The notes: generated from the sequence alone by a model not told the origin. A stretch of DNA of 64,000 nt from Collinsella aerofaciens (GCA_008668235.1 RQCP01000059.1:1-64000), one strand, 5' to 3'. Numbered from the stretch's first letter, positions 9,133 through 18,488 are shown. Numbers and translations: made by a program.

Positions 9133-9304
9133 CGGAAAGCGTGTCCCGGTTTGGGGCCTCGGAATGGGATGTAATTTCCGCTATAGCCATCAACCGGAAA
9201 CTGCAACCCGTTTTGAGCCCCTATTCCGGGATGCACTTTCCGCCAGGGGCCTCAAACGGAAACCGCATCCCGCAATTCGGACGAAAAGCGGGATGCGGTT
9301 TCCC
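9133..9304. repeat. Regular array of six alternating 16-bp half-repeats (period about 31 bp)
   Basis: Half-sites begin at 9133, 9165, 9195, 9227, 9257 and 9289 and alternate strictly in orientation; the consensus in one orientation is CGGGATGCNGTTTCCG. Spacers are 16, 14, 16, 14 and 16 bases. The last pair is a near-perfect inverted repeat; the others are imperfect. The array ends 30 bases before the xdhD stop codon, on the 3' side of the gene. Function unknown. Confidence 0.75.
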
Positions 9305-9334
9305 CGGGCTTGCCAAAGGGCGGCGGCGCCTCGT

Positions 9335-12166
9335 CTACTCCCCCAGCAGGGCCTTCTCGGGCGTGATGGGCAGTGAGCGAACCTGATGGCCGGTGGCGTG
9401 CGCCACGGCCGAGGCAACGGCGGCGAGCGGCGTGTTGATGACGACCTCGCCGATCGACTTGGCGCCAAACGGGCCCGTCGGCTCGTAACTCGGCTCAAAG
9501 GCCACGCGAATGCTGCCGATATCCAGGCGCGTGGGCAGCTTGTAGCTCATAAAGTTGCCGGTGCGCAGGCGGCCGCGGTCATCGTGCTCGACAATCTCGT
9601 AGAGCGCATGGCCTATACCCTGGGCAATGCCGCCCTCGGCCTGGACGCGCGCGAGCGCCTCGTTGATCACGGTGCCGCAGTCCACGGCCGCCGCGTAGTC
9701 CACCACGGTCACCTTGCCGGTGGCCTTGTCGACCTCGACCTCGGCAATGCCGGCCATAAACGGAGGAGGCGAAACGGGCAGGCAGGCAGAGGCATGCGAG
9801 GTGAGCGCGTCACCGCCCGCGATGTTCTTTACGCACAGGTTGGCAAAGTCGCGCAGCGTGAGGTAGCAGTTCTGCTCGCGGGCGGCGCGCTCGTCGGACA
9901 GACGCACGTACTGGCCATCAAAGACCACATCGGCGGCGTCCACGTCCCACATCTGGGCTGCCTTGGCGCAAATCTTCTCACGCAACTCGGTCGCGGCGTT
10001 CTTGGCGGCAAGGCCCGTCACGTACGTACCCGAGCTCGCGTACGAGCCAGCGTCGAACGGCGACACATCGGTGTCCACGCCGCGCACCACAATGAGCGAG
10101 CTCTCCACGCCCAGCTCCTCGGCGGCAATCTGCGCCAGGATCGTGTCGACGCCCATGCCGTTATCGGTGGCGCCGGTGCCGATGGTAATGAAGCCGTCCT
10201 CTTCCAGGCGCATGTCGATGCCGGCGATATCCACGTTGGAAATGCCCGAGCCCTGCATGGTGAGCGCACAGCCCAGAGCGCGCACGCGGTCGCCCAGGTC
10301 CACGGCCAGCGGCTTGTCGCGCCAGCCGATCATGTCCATCGCGCGCAGCAGGCAGCGGTCGAGCGCGCAGGCGTTGAGCTTCTCGTTGTAGTACTGCGGC
10401 ATGACCTCGCCCTCGCGCACGATATTCTTAAGGCGCAGGTCGGCGGGGTCCATGTGCAGCATGTCGGCGAGCTCGTTGACGGCGCTCTCCACGGCAAACT
10501 GGCCCTGGGTGGCACCATAGCCGCGATACGCGCCGCCGCGGTTGGTGTTGGTGTAGACGGCGTCCCAGCTAAAGCGGCTCGCCTTTACGTGGTTGTAGAT
10601 GGGCAGGCTCTTATGACCCGAAAGGCCGATCGTCGTGGTAGCGTGCTCACCGTACGCGCCGGCGTTGGACAGCGTATGCAAGTCGATGGCCGTGATGGTG
10701 CCGTCGTTCATGGCGCCCAGCTTAACGGTCATCTGCATCTGGTGGCGCGAGTTGCCCGCAGTGATGGTCTCCTCACGGGTGTAGCAGCAATAGCTCGGAC
10801 GGCCGGTCTGCTGGGTGACGAACGCCACGAAGATCTCGCAGCAGCCCGTCTGCTTGGAGCCAAAGCCGCCGCCGATGCGCGGCTTGATGACCTGCACCTG
10901 CGACTGCGGAATGTCGAGCGACTGCGCGACCATGCGGCGCACGTGGAAGGGCACCTGCGTAGAGGTGGTCACCGAGATGCGCCCAAACGCGTCGGTCGTC
11001 GCGAAGGCGCGGAAGGTCTCCATGGGCGCGGTCTGCGTGGCCTGGCTGGTGTAGGTGCGGGTGAAGACGATGTCGCTCTGGGCAAAGGCCTCATCCAAGT
11101 CGCCAAAGTCGCTGGTACCGCTGCATACCAAGTTGCGCGGGACGTCGCCGCCCTGCGGGAACATAAAGGTCACATCGCCCTCGGGGTGGACCACGATGTC
11201 ATTATCGAGCGCCTTGGTAAAGTCGAGCAGCGGCTCGAGCACCTCATAGTCAACCTTGATGAGCTTGAGTGCCTTGTCGGCGGCCTCCTCAGTCTCGGCG
11301 GCGACGATCGCCACCTCCTCGTTTTGGTAACGGACGAGGTTCTCGAGAATCAAGCGGTCGTAAGGACTCGGCTGCGGATAGCTCTGGCCGGCGATGGTAA
11401 AGCGGCGCTGGGGCACGTCCTCGTAGGTGTAGACGCCCACCACACCGGGCACCTTCAGGGCGCGCGACGTATCGATGGAGCGGATCTTGGCGCGGGCATA
11501 CGGGCTGCGCTTGAGTTTGACGATGAGTGCGCCGGCGGGTACCAGGTCGCCCGTGTAGACGGGACGACCCTCGAGCAGTGCCTTCGAGTCCTTCTTGGGC
11601 TGCTTGTGGGTAATCTGCTTGTACGCGACACCGTCGGAGCTCGTGTCGTTGACGGGCAGCTCGGGCATCTCGAAGCCCACCTTCACGCCGGACTCGTTGA
11701 GAAAGCGGACGATGGCGCGCAGCTGACTCTCGTAGCCGCTGCAACGGCAGAGGTTGCCGGCAAGCTGGCGCGACAGCTCCTCGCGCGTGGCGACGAGGCT
11801 CGGGTCCTCCTTGGCGGCGCGGGCAAGCGCCAGCACGTTCATGATGAGGCCGGGGGCGCAAAAACCGCACTGCTCGGCGCCTTCGGCAGCCATCGCACGG
11901 GCCAGCGCCTCAGACTCGGCTTTGAGGCCCTCGAGCGTGGTGATGGTGTGGCCCTCGACGCGAGCGGCGGGAACCGAGCAGCTCAGCACCGGGTCGCCGT
12001 CGAGCCACACCGTGCACAGACCGCAGTTGGTGGTCTCACAGGCACAGCGTACCGACGCGCAGCCCTGCTCGCGCAGCAGCGCAAAGAGCATGGTGTCGGG
12101 GGCAATCTGAACCTTGACCTTGCGACCGTTGAGCGTAAAGGAAAGATCGATGAGTTTGGCAGCCAT
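9335..12166 (-). CDS. xdhD: Molybdopterin-dependent hydroxylase, fused Fe-S/Mo subunit (XdhD type)
   Basis: Xanthine-oxidase-family enzyme. Residues 1-160 carry two [2Fe-2S] sites: plant-ferredoxin type (CACETTNCGLC with VLSC) and helical (CGFCAPG with GNLCRCSGY). The molybdopterin domain follows, with SQATQTAPME, the Mo-binding PRIGGGFGSKQ, TNRGGAYRGYGA and the catalytic Glu in FGAKSIGEVV. Fusion of Fe-S and Mo parts in one chain, with a separate FAD subunit, is the arrangement of E. coli XdhD (YgfN)/YgfM, linked to purine metabolism and selenate reduction. Several such Mo hydroxylases carry a labile selenium, which suits the selenium genes nearby. The ATG overlaps the ygfM stop by one base. 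The substrate cannot be read from the sequence. Confidence 0.88.
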   Translation of the reverse strand: MAAKLIDLSFTLNGRKVKVQIAPDTMLFALLREQGCASVRCACETTNCGLCTVWLDGDPVLSCSVPAARVEGHTITTLEGLKAESEALARAMAAEGAEQCGFCAPGLIMNVLALARAAKEDPSLVATREELSRQLAGNLCRCSGYESQLRAIVRFLNESGVKVGFEMPELPVNDTSSDGVAYKQITHKQPKKDSKALLEGRPVYTGDLVPAGALIVKLKRSPYARAKIRSIDTSRALKVPGVVGVYTYEDVPQRRFTIAGQSYPQPSPYDRLILENLVRYQNEEVAIVAAETEEAADKALKLIKVDYEVLEPLLDFTKALDNDIVVHPEGDVTFMFPQGGDVPRNLVCSGTSDFGDLDEAFAQSDIVFTRTYTSQATQTAPMETFRAFATTDAFGRISVTTSTQVPFHVRRMVAQSLDIPQSQVQVIKPRIGGGFGSKQTGCCEIFVAFVTQQTGRPSYCCYTREETITAGNSRHQMQMTVKLGAMNDGTITAIDLHTLSNAGAYGEHATTTIGLSGHKSLPIYNHVKASRFSWDAVYTNTNRGGAYRGYGATQGQFAVESAVNELADMLHMDPADLRLKNIVREGEVMPQYYNEKLNACALDRCLLRAMDMIGWRDKPLAVDLGDRVRALGCALTMQGSGISNVDIAGIDMRLEEDGFITIGTGATDNGMGVDTILAQIAAEELGVESSLIVVRGVDTDVSPFDAGSYASSGTYVTGLAAKNAATELREKICAKAAQMWDVDAADVVFDGQYVRLSDERAAREQNCYLTLRDFANLCVKNIAGGDALTSHASACLPVSPPPFMAGIAEVEVDKATGKVTVVDYAAAVDCGTVINEALARVQAEGGIAQGIGHALYEIVEHDDRGRLRTGNFMSYKLPTRLDIGSIRVAFEPSYEPTGPFGAKSIGEVVINTPLAAVASAVAHATGHQVRSLPITPEKALLGE

Positions 12167-13080
12167 TAGCGCACCTCGCTAGAATCGACGCCGGGCACGC
12201 GGCGGCAGGAATACTCGTCCGTGGCAAACTTAGGAATCTGCACGCCCTCGAGCTCGTGGGCAAGCGCAGCCGAAAGCTCGATGCCGGCGGCGCGGCGCAC
12301 AGCTTGGACGGCAAGCGGGGCCGAGATGCGGCGGCGGTAGTCGGCCGAGCCCCACAGGTTGGTGCCGTAGCTCAGCGAGCGCACGGATGCGGCCAGGGCG
12401 CGAAGCTCGTCCTCGGAAGGATGCTCGTTGGTAAGGCCGCACGCCTCGCCCTGCAGCAGGGTCGCGCGCAGCGGGCGGGTGCCCACGGTGACGTGCCAGG
12501 TGCTATCCCACCAGGCGGCGGTGACGTTCAGCGAGGGGAAGTCGGTCGCGGCCTTGCGCACGGCCTCGTAGCTTGCACGGTAATCGTGCTTAACGACTAC
12601 GATGTGCTCGATCACGTCGCGCACGTAACCCATGTTCACGAACTCGGCGAGCGGCACGCGGCCTGCCCCCGTCAGCTCAACATAGGAATCGAGCGCCAGG
12701 AAAGCCGAGAGCACGTCCGAGAAGCCAAAGCGGCCGTAGATGCTGCCGCCCACCGTGGCGGTGTTGCGCAGCTGCACGCCCACGATGTCGTGGACGGCGA
12801 ACTCAAAGACATGGTTGACAAGCGCGTTGAGCCCGGCATGACGCTCGAGCTGGCGCAGGGTGCACATGGCACCGATGCGAAACTCGGTCTCGGTCTCCTC
12901 GATCTGATCGAGTCCGCAGGCCGAAAGGTCAATCGCCGTCGCCACGCGACGCGAACCCAGGCGCATCCAGATGCCGCCGCCCACAATCTTGTTGTTGCGG
13001 TTCTTCTGCAAGAGCTCATAGGCTTCGGCCGCGTTTCCAACACGGACGTAGGTACCGAACTTGAGCACGTTCTCCCCCAT
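12166..13080 (-). CDS. ygfM: FAD-binding subunit of the molybdenum hydroxylase (YgfM type)
   Basis: About 304 residues of the CO-dehydrogenase/xanthine-dehydrogenase medium-subunit family. The FAD-binding N-terminal part has KIVGGGIWMRLGSRR (in place of the usual AGGTD) and DIVGVQLRNTATVGGSI, matching the second FAD loop; a C-terminal domain follows. It passes electrons between the Fe-S centres of the partner and NAD or another acceptor (family knowledge). It is translationally coupled to xdhD: its TAA shares one base with the xdhD ATG. It is the first gene of the pair, and the promoter should lie between 13081 and 13160. Confidence 0.85.
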   Translation of the reverse strand: MGENVLKFGTYVRVGNAAEAYELLQKNRNNKIVGGGIWMRLGSRRVATAIDLSACGLDQIEETETEFRIGAMCTLRQLERHAGLNALVNHVFEFAVHDIVGVQLRNTATVGGSIYGRFGFSDVLSAFLALDSYVELTGAGRVPLAEFVNMGYVRDVIEHIVVVKHDYRASYEAVRKAATDFPSLNVTAAWWDSTWHVTVGTRPLRATLLQGEACGLTNEHPSEDELRALAASVRSLSYGTNLWGSADYRRRISAPLAVQAVRRAAGIELSAALAHELEGVQIPKFATDEYSCRRVPGVDSSEVR

Positions 13081-13160
13081 CTCTTCACTTGTCCAGTACT
13101 TTTAAGTGTACCAAACGAGGAGCCGCACACCGTTTTAGGACAAAATCCACCCACCCATCC

Positions 13161-13233
13161 ATAACTTGCGGTGATATACGGACTGATTAGCCGTTCTGGG
13201 GCGCTAAACAGTCCGTATTTCACCGCAAGTTAT
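13161..13233. repeat. Palindromic repeat, family P copy 2
   Basis: Arms of about 25 bases (left starting ATAACTTGCGGTGATATACG, right ending CACCGCAAGTTAT). Compared with copy 1, TAGGGAC has become TACGGAC and the opposite arm has GTCCGTA, so pairing is kept. It lies upstream of ygfM and downstream of gdhA. Confidence 0.85.
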
Positions 13234-13249
13234 GAGGAGTCCTCCGGGA

Positions 13250-13284
13250 TAGAAAAGGCTCCCAGCCGGATAGCTGGGAGCCTC
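13250..13284 (-). terminator. Intrinsic terminator after gdhA
   Basis: A 10-bp stem (GGCTCCCAGC with GCTGGGAGCC) is followed on the minus strand by TTTTCT, about 30 bases after the gdhA stop. Confidence 0.85.
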
Positions 13285-13309
13285 ATCGCATGCTATGTCG
13301 AGCGAAGAT

Positions 13310-14665
13310 TTAGCAGACGCCCTGGGCGAGCATGGCGTCGGCGACCTTCAGGAAGCCAGCAATGTTGGCGCCCATAACGAAGTTGCCCTCCTGGCCATAC
13401 TCCTTGGCGGTGTCGTCCACGTTGTGGAACATGCCGCGCATGAGCTGCTCGAGCTTGCCGTCGACCTCCTCGAAGGTCCAGGACAGGTGCTCGGCATTCT
13501 GGCTCATCTCCAGGCCGGACACGAGCACGCCACCGGCGTTGGCAGCCTTACCGGGCATAAAGGCGACGCCGTTCTCCTGGAAGTAGGTCGTGGCCTCGAT
13601 GGTCGTGGGCATGTTCGCGCCCTCGCCGACCACCTTGCAGCCGTTGGCGACGAGCGCCTGGGCGTCCTCGAGCAGCAGCGTGTTCTCGCGAGCGCAAGGC
13701 AGCGCGATGTCGCAGGGCAGCTGCCACACGCCGCGGCCGTCACCCTCGTGCCACACGGCATTGGGCTTCTCGTCAACGTACATAGCAAGCGTGACGCCCT
13801 TGTCGTGGCCGGAGCGCTTCTTGTTGTAGACGTGCTCGAGCACGGTGTAGTCGATGCCGTCGGGATCCTCGACCCAGCCGTGGGTGTCGGAGCAGGCCAG
13901 CACCTTGCCGCCGAGCTGGGCGACCTTCTGGACCGCGTAGATGGCGACGTTACCGGAACCGTGAACGACGACGTTCTTGCCCTCGAAGGAGTCGCCGCGG
14001 CTCTTAAGGTACTCGTCCACAAAGTAGACCAGGCCGTAGCCGGTGGCCTCGGTACGGGCGAGCGAGCCGCCAAAGGAGAGGCCCTTGCCAGTGAGGACGC
14101 CGGTCCACTCGTTGGTCAGGCGCTTGTACTGACCGAACAGGTAGGCAACCTCGCGGCCGCCAACGCCCAGGTCGCCGGCAGGAACGTCGGTGTTGGGGCC
14201 AATATGGCGATAGAGCTCGGTCATGAAGGACTGGCAGAAGTGCATGATCTCGTTGTTGGACTTGCCCTTGGGGTCGAAGTCGGAGCCGCCCTTGCCGCCG
14301 CCCATGGGAAGGGTGGTCAGGCTGTTCTTGAGGATCTGCTCCAGGCCCAGGAACTTGAGCATGCCCAGAGTGACCGTCGGGTTAAAGCGCAGGCCGCCCT
14401 TGTAGGGTCCAATGGCAGAGTTGAACTCGACGCGGTAGCCGCGATTGACCTGGACCTTGCCCTGGTCGTCGACCCAGGGGACACGGAACATAACGATGCG
14501 CTCGGGCTCGACGAGGCGCTCAAGCAGGGCGGCCTCTTCGTACTCGGGGTGGGCGTCGAGCGCCGGCTGGATGGTGCCGAGGATCTCGGTCGCGGCCTGG
14601 ATGAACTCAGGCTGCTCGGGATAGCGGGCCTTGAGCTCGTCGAGAACTTTCTGCGTGTAGCTCAT
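13310..14665 (-). CDS. gdhA: Glutamate dehydrogenase, hexameric NADP type
   Basis: Interconverts 2-oxoglutarate plus ammonia and glutamate. Hallmarks of the ~450-residue hexameric family: YKGGLRFNPTVTLGMLKFLG, the catalytic-Lys signature LPMGGGKGGSDFDPKGKS, PAGDLGVGGREVAYLFGQYK and the Rossmann motif VVHGSGNVAIYA. At 451 residues the length is normal. The start at 14665 has GGAGG six bases upstream. NADP preference is inferred from family resemblance. It stands alone with its own terminator, between ygfM and tRNA-Sec. Confidence 0.95.
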   Translation of the reverse strand: MSYTQKVLDELKARYPEQPEFIQAATEILGTIQPALDAHPEYEEAALLERLVEPERIVMFRVPWVDDQGKVQVNRGYRVEFNSAIGPYKGGLRFNPTVTLGMLKFLGLEQILKNSLTTLPMGGGKGGSDFDPKGKSNNEIMHFCQSFMTELYRHIGPNTDVPAGDLGVGGREVAYLFGQYKRLTNEWTGVLTGKGLSFGGSLARTEATGYGLVYFVDEYLKSRGDSFEGKNVVVHGSGNVAIYAVQKVAQLGGKVLACSDTHGWVEDPDGIDYTVLEHVYNKKRSGHDKGVTLAMYVDEKPNAVWHEGDGRGVWQLPCDIALPCARENTLLLEDAQALVANGCKVVGEGANMPTTIEATTYFQENGVAFMPGKAANAGGVLVSGLEMSQNAEHLSWTFEEVDGKLEQLMRGMFHNVDDTAKEYGQEGNFVMGANIAGFLKVADAMLAQGVC

Positions 14666-14880
14666 GCTTCCTCCAATTGATGGAAAAGAAAGGTGTCGTT
14701 CGCGGCGCCCCATGCGCCGCGAGCTTTATCGAGTATGGATAATATCGCACTGTTGCAGCAAAGTTTCGCATAAGCAGACGAGCAGATGTTTCGTTTTGAT
14801 TACGATGCAGGTAGAAGCGTTTTTGAGCACCTGACGTGCAAAACCCGTGTTTCAAACCTGTTTCGTCCACGTGTTCCAAA

Positions 14881-14915
14881 CCACCACAAAGGGGACACAG
14901 GCACCTTTGTGGTGG
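14881..14915. repeat. Palindromic repeat, family Q copy 1
   Basis: Arms CCACCACAAAGG and CCTTTGTGGTGG around an 11-base centre containing GGGACACAGG. It lies 16 bases beyond the 3' end of tRNA-Sec and may end the selAB/tRNA-Sec transcript, though the minus-strand U-tract (TTT) is short. A near copy is at 60456. Confidence 0.65.
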
Positions 14916-14931
14916 TTTTGGCAAGATGCGT

Positions 14932-15028
14932 TGGCGGGAACGTATGTGAATCGAACACATCCAAGACGTTTTGCACGCCTCGCAACGGTTTTGAGGACCG
15001 CGGGGCCCACCGGAGCCCATCCGCTCCC
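14932..15028 (-). tRNA. selC: tRNA-Sec (anticodon UCA)
   Basis: 97 bases including encoded CCA (14932-14934). Diagnostic features: an 8-position acceptor stem beginning GGGAGCGG, a 6-bp D-stem with a 4-base loop (GGGCTC CGGT GGGCCC), a long variable arm (AGGCGT/ACGTCT) and T-loop TTCGATT. The anticodon loop reads CCTCAAA, so the anticodon is UCA, but position 33 is C instead of the nearly universal U. It lies 41 bases after selB on the same strand, so all Sec decoding parts are together. Confidence 0.93.
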
Positions 15029-15069
15029 AAACGTGGCGGTATTTTACCAAACTAGCAATACGACGACCC

Positions 15070-17034
15070 CTAGCGCAGCGATCTTAGGCCGCCAGCATCC
15101 TTGTCGAGCGTCGTAAAGCGCACCGCATCCAGGTGCTCCAAGATGCTAATGGCTCGTTTGCGCGACACGCCCAGGGCCTCGCGCAGCATGCTCGTGGTGG
15201 CAGCACCGCCGGCAGACTCGATGGCAGCTGCTACGACCTCACGCGCATGGGCCTCGGAGGCGGCAGACAATGCAACGTCGCGTTCGATCTTAACGATCGA
15301 GCGGTTGAGCAAAAGCTCGCGCAGGGCCCGCGTCATGGCGTCACGATCGAGCTGCAGACGCTCGCCCACCTCAGGCAACGTCGGCGCATCGAGACCCGCC
15401 TCGTCCAGCAAGGTCATGATGCGCCGGCTCGCCTCACGCACCACGCGCATCGCCGCAGCGGCAGAGTGCGGGTCGAACACCTCGGTACCGTCGACGGCGC
15501 AGACACCACGCGCGCAGCCTTCGGCAATAAGCGCCATCGTGACATCGTCGTCGGCGACCGGCCAGGCCACGTGCGCGACCGCCCCGGGCGTAAAGCCGAT
15601 TTCCTTGGAGGCCGCCGCGTGCATCGAGATCAATGCAGCAGCCAGCACATCCATTGCAGCATCGAGAGCCGAGGCATCTGCGTAGAGCGCCGCATCGCCC
15701 ACAGCAAGCTCGCGTACGGCAGCCTGGGCAACAAGCTCGCGCAAAACGACCTCGGCCTCGCTGGTGGTAAGATCGAACGCTGCAGCAACTCCGGCAGCGC
15801 CAACGGGCAGCGCCTGCAGCGCCAGCCACGCGCGCACGCCGCCCGTGACATCACCGGTCTCGAGCGCCGCATACAGCGCGCGCTCCCCCGCCGACAGGGC
15901 CCTCGCGCGGCGACAGCGCGAAAGCAAGACGCGTCCGCCGCCGAGCAGCGAAATTGGAGAGTACGACAAGATGACCGCATGGTCACCGGCGCGCAACGGC
16001 AGCGGCCGCTCCAGGCGCACCTGTACCACGCGCGTCTCACCGACTGCGAGGGGCGGCTCGTCATCCAAAAGCATAATGCGGCCGAGCACCCCGGCCGTGC
16101 CCGCCATCACGTGCACGCGCGTGCCCGAGGCAAGAACGCCGGATCGCGCGCCGTCGTGCCCCACATATGTCAGCCGCATCAAAAAGCGCAGCGTCTGCCC
16201 CACGCAACCCTCGACGCCGAGCATCTCGCCGCGCTTGAGGTGCGCCACGCCATCACCCACCAGGTTCAGGGCGACACGCTGACCCGGAACCGCGCGCTGG
16301 GTATCCCCGTGAACTTGCATGCCACGCACGCGACAGTGCGTTCGCGACGGCAGTGCGACAAGCTCGTCGCCAACCGATACAGGCCCGTCGTGCAGCGTGC
16401 CCGTCACGACGGTTCCGGTGCCGCGGATACTAAAGCAGCGGTCGATAGGGAGACGGGCCGTCTCGCCCGAGCCCGCGGTCGCCTCTAGGCGCTCCGACAG
16501 GCACGAGCAAACCGCGTCATCGAGCACCGCGAGCAACTCGCCCAGGCCCTCACCCGTCTTGGAGGACACCGGCACGACCGATACCCCCGCAAACACGGTC
16601 CCCTGAAGAAATGCCTCGACGTCGAGCTCTGCCAGCGCGGCAATCTCGTCATCGGCTAAATCGCGCATCGTGAGCGCGACGACCATGTGCGTCACACCCA
16701 AAAGCTCCAGCACGTGCACGTGCTCACGGGTCTGCGGCATCACGCCCTCAACGGCAGAAACCACCAGCAACGCAACGTCCACGCCGGTGGCGCCCTGCAC
16801 CATCGCGCGCAGATAGTGCGCATGCCCGGGCACGTCGACCAAGCCGACAATCTTGCCGCTCGGCAGCACCAGCTCGCCAAAACCGAGCTCCGTGGTCATG
16901 CCTCGGCGCCGTTCGACCTCCAGGCGATCGGGGTTTTTTCCGGTCAGCGCCTCGATAAGGGCTGACTTTCCGTGGTCGACGTGCCCCGCCGTCCCGACGA
17001 CAACGGGACATTCGACAAGCTCGCACGCGGTCAT
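15070..17034 (-). CDS. selB: Selenocysteine-specific translation elongation factor SelB
   Basis: EF-Tu-like GTPase that brings Sec-tRNA to UGA codons by binding the mRNA SECIS hairpin. G1 is GTAGHVDHGKS, switch II DVPGHAHY. The G4 element reads LTMRD where most SelB proteins have TKxD, so the Lys is replaced by Met. EF-Tu domains 2 and 3 follow (SIRGTGTVVTGTL), then C-terminal winged helices ending in EALGVSRKRAISILEHLD, which bind the SECIS. 654 residues, usual length. The ATG at 17034 overlaps the selA stop (ATGA), so the two are translationally coupled. Confidence 0.95.
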   Translation of the reverse strand: MTACELVECPVVVGTAGHVDHGKSALIEALTGKNPDRLEVERRRGMTTELGFGELVLPSGKIVGLVDVPGHAHYLRAMVQGATGVDVALLVVSAVEGVMPQTREHVHVLELLGVTHMVVALTMRDLADDEIAALAELDVEAFLQGTVFAGVSVVPVSSKTGEGLGELLAVLDDAVCSCLSERLEATAGSGETARLPIDRCFSIRGTGTVVTGTLHDGPVSVGDELVALPSRTHCRVRGMQVHGDTQRAVPGQRVALNLVGDGVAHLKRGEMLGVEGCVGQTLRFLMRLTYVGHDGARSGVLASGTRVHVMAGTAGVLGRIMLLDDEPPLAVGETRVVQVRLERPLPLRAGDHAVILSYSPISLLGGGRVLLSRCRRARALSAGERALYAALETGDVTGGVRAWLALQALPVGAAGVAAAFDLTTSEAEVVLRELVAQAAVRELAVGDAALYADASALDAAMDVLAAALISMHAAASKEIGFTPGAVAHVAWPVADDDVTMALIAEGCARGVCAVDGTEVFDPHSAAAAMRVVREASRRIMTLLDEAGLDAPTLPEVGERLQLDRDAMTRALRELLLNRSIVKIERDVALSAASEAHAREVVAAAIESAGGAATTSMLREALGVSRKRAISILEHLDAVRFTTLDKDAGGLRSLR

Positions 17035-18488
17035 CGACGCAAACCCGCTCGCACGGCAGCGGCCAATGCAGATACGCACAGATCAAGGTCGGTATCATGC
17101 AAAAGCGTGCGAACGTCAAACAGCACCTGGTCATGCTGTACGCGCGTCACAACCGGGGTATCGGGCTCCTGAACCATGGCGCGCTTCAGGCCATCGGCGG
17201 ATAGGCGCCCATCGACGGGGCAGACGGCAACGCAAAAGGTTGGGAGCTCGACAGTCGGCAGCGACCCGCCGCCGGGGGCAGAGGCGCCCTCGACAACCTG
17301 CAGCTCCACCGCGTCCTCGCACTGAGACTCGCGAAGTTTACGCAGCATGCGGTCGTGTAGGCGCTTGGCCTGACGCTCGAGCGGAGCCGGCGCGCCGGAA
17401 AGCATGTTGAGCACCGGGATCTCCCGATATGCCGTATCGGAGCCGGCCACATATAAGCGCAGGGTGGCCTCGAGCGCCGCGAGCGTGAGCTTGCCGGGGC
17501 GAAGCGCGCGCATAAGCGGATGAGAGGCGCAGGCGGCAATCGCCTGGGCGCTGCCGAGAATAATGCCCGCCTGCGAAGCGCCGAGCAGCTTGTCCCCCGA
17601 GCACGAGACAACGTCGGCGCCGGCGCAAAGCGAGGCGGACGTGAGCTTTTCCCCCGCATCGGCGAGCACCCCGTCTGCAAGCAAAGCGCCCGAGCCTTGG
17701 TCCTCGTAAAGCAAAAGGCCGTGTTCATGCGCCAGCGCAGAAAGCTCCGCCGCCGAAACCTCCTCGTGGAAGCCCTCGATACGGTAGTTTGAAGGATGAA
17801 CTTTCAGGATCATCGCCGTGTTGGGCGTAATGGCGCTTCGGTAATCGTCCAGATGCGTGCGGTTGGTGGAGCCCACCTCGACAAGCTTGGCACCCGAGGC
17901 TGCCATGATGTCGGGGATGCGGAAGCTCCCGCCCACCTCGACAAGCTCGCCGCGGCTCACGATGACCTCTTTACCAGCCGCATGGGCCGCAAGCACCAGC
18001 AGCACCGCCGCGGCATTATTGTTGACAACCAAGGCGTCCTGCGCCCCCGTGAGTGTGCGCAGCAGGCGCGCGGCATGTTCCTTACGGCCCCCGCGAGCGC
18101 AAGTCGCGACGTCATACTCGAGCGTGCTGTAGCTGCGGGCAACGTCGGTCACCGCCTGCACCGCTGCGGGAGCGAGCGGAGCACGGCCCAGATTGGTGTG
18201 AATCACAACGCCTGTCGCGTTGACGGCGGGACGCAGGGTCGGCAGCGACAGGCGGTGGCACCGCCGCTCGATGCCCAGGGCGAGCTCGCGCTTGTTCCTT
18301 GCGGGGGCGCCGGAGCGAATCGCCGCGCGCTCGGTATCGAGCTCAACATCAATCGCCTCGCGCACGATCGTGTCGCCCGCATCGCCGGCAGCCTTCATGA
18401 CCGGCCACTCAGACAGCAGCTCATGAACGGCGGGAATGGAGCGCAGGCGGTCGCGCACCTCGGCGGGCATGGATTCGCAGTCGCTCAT
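17031..18488 (-). CDS. selA: L-seryl-tRNA(Sec) selenium transferase
   Basis: PLP enzyme converting Ser-tRNA-Sec to Sec-tRNA-Sec with selenophosphate. Seen: the N-terminal tRNA-binding region (RSIPAVHELL), NATGVVIHTNLGRAPLA, the NNNAAAVLLVL active-site segment and the PLP Lys in SCSGDKLLGASQAGI. 485 residues, slightly longer than the usual 460. The start at 18488 has AAAGG six bases upstream; earlier in-frame starts are unsupported. It is first in selA-selB-tRNA-Sec and diverges from no neighbour: the formate channel upstream runs in the same direction. Confidence 0.95.
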   Translation of the reverse strand: MSDCESMPAEVRDRLRSIPAVHELLSEWPVMKAAGDAGDTIVREAIDVELDTERAAIRSGAPARNKRELALGIERRCHRLSLPTLRPAVNATGVVIHTNLGRAPLAPAAVQAVTDVARSYSTLEYDVATCARGGRKEHAARLLRTLTGAQDALVVNNNAAAVLLVLAAHAAGKEVIVSRGELVEVGGSFRIPDIMAASGAKLVEVGSTNRTHLDDYRSAITPNTAMILKVHPSNYRIEGFHEEVSAAELSALAHEHGLLLYEDQGSGALLADGVLADAGEKLTSASLCAGADVVSCSGDKLLGASQAGIILGSAQAIAACASHPLMRALRPGKLTLAALEATLRLYVAGSDTAYREIPVLNMLSGAPAPLERQAKRLHDRMLRKLRESQCEDAVELQVVEGASAPGGGSLPTVELPTFCVAVCPVDGRLSADGLKRAMVQEPDTPVVTRVQHDQVLFDVRTLLHDTDLDLCVSALAAAVRAGLRR

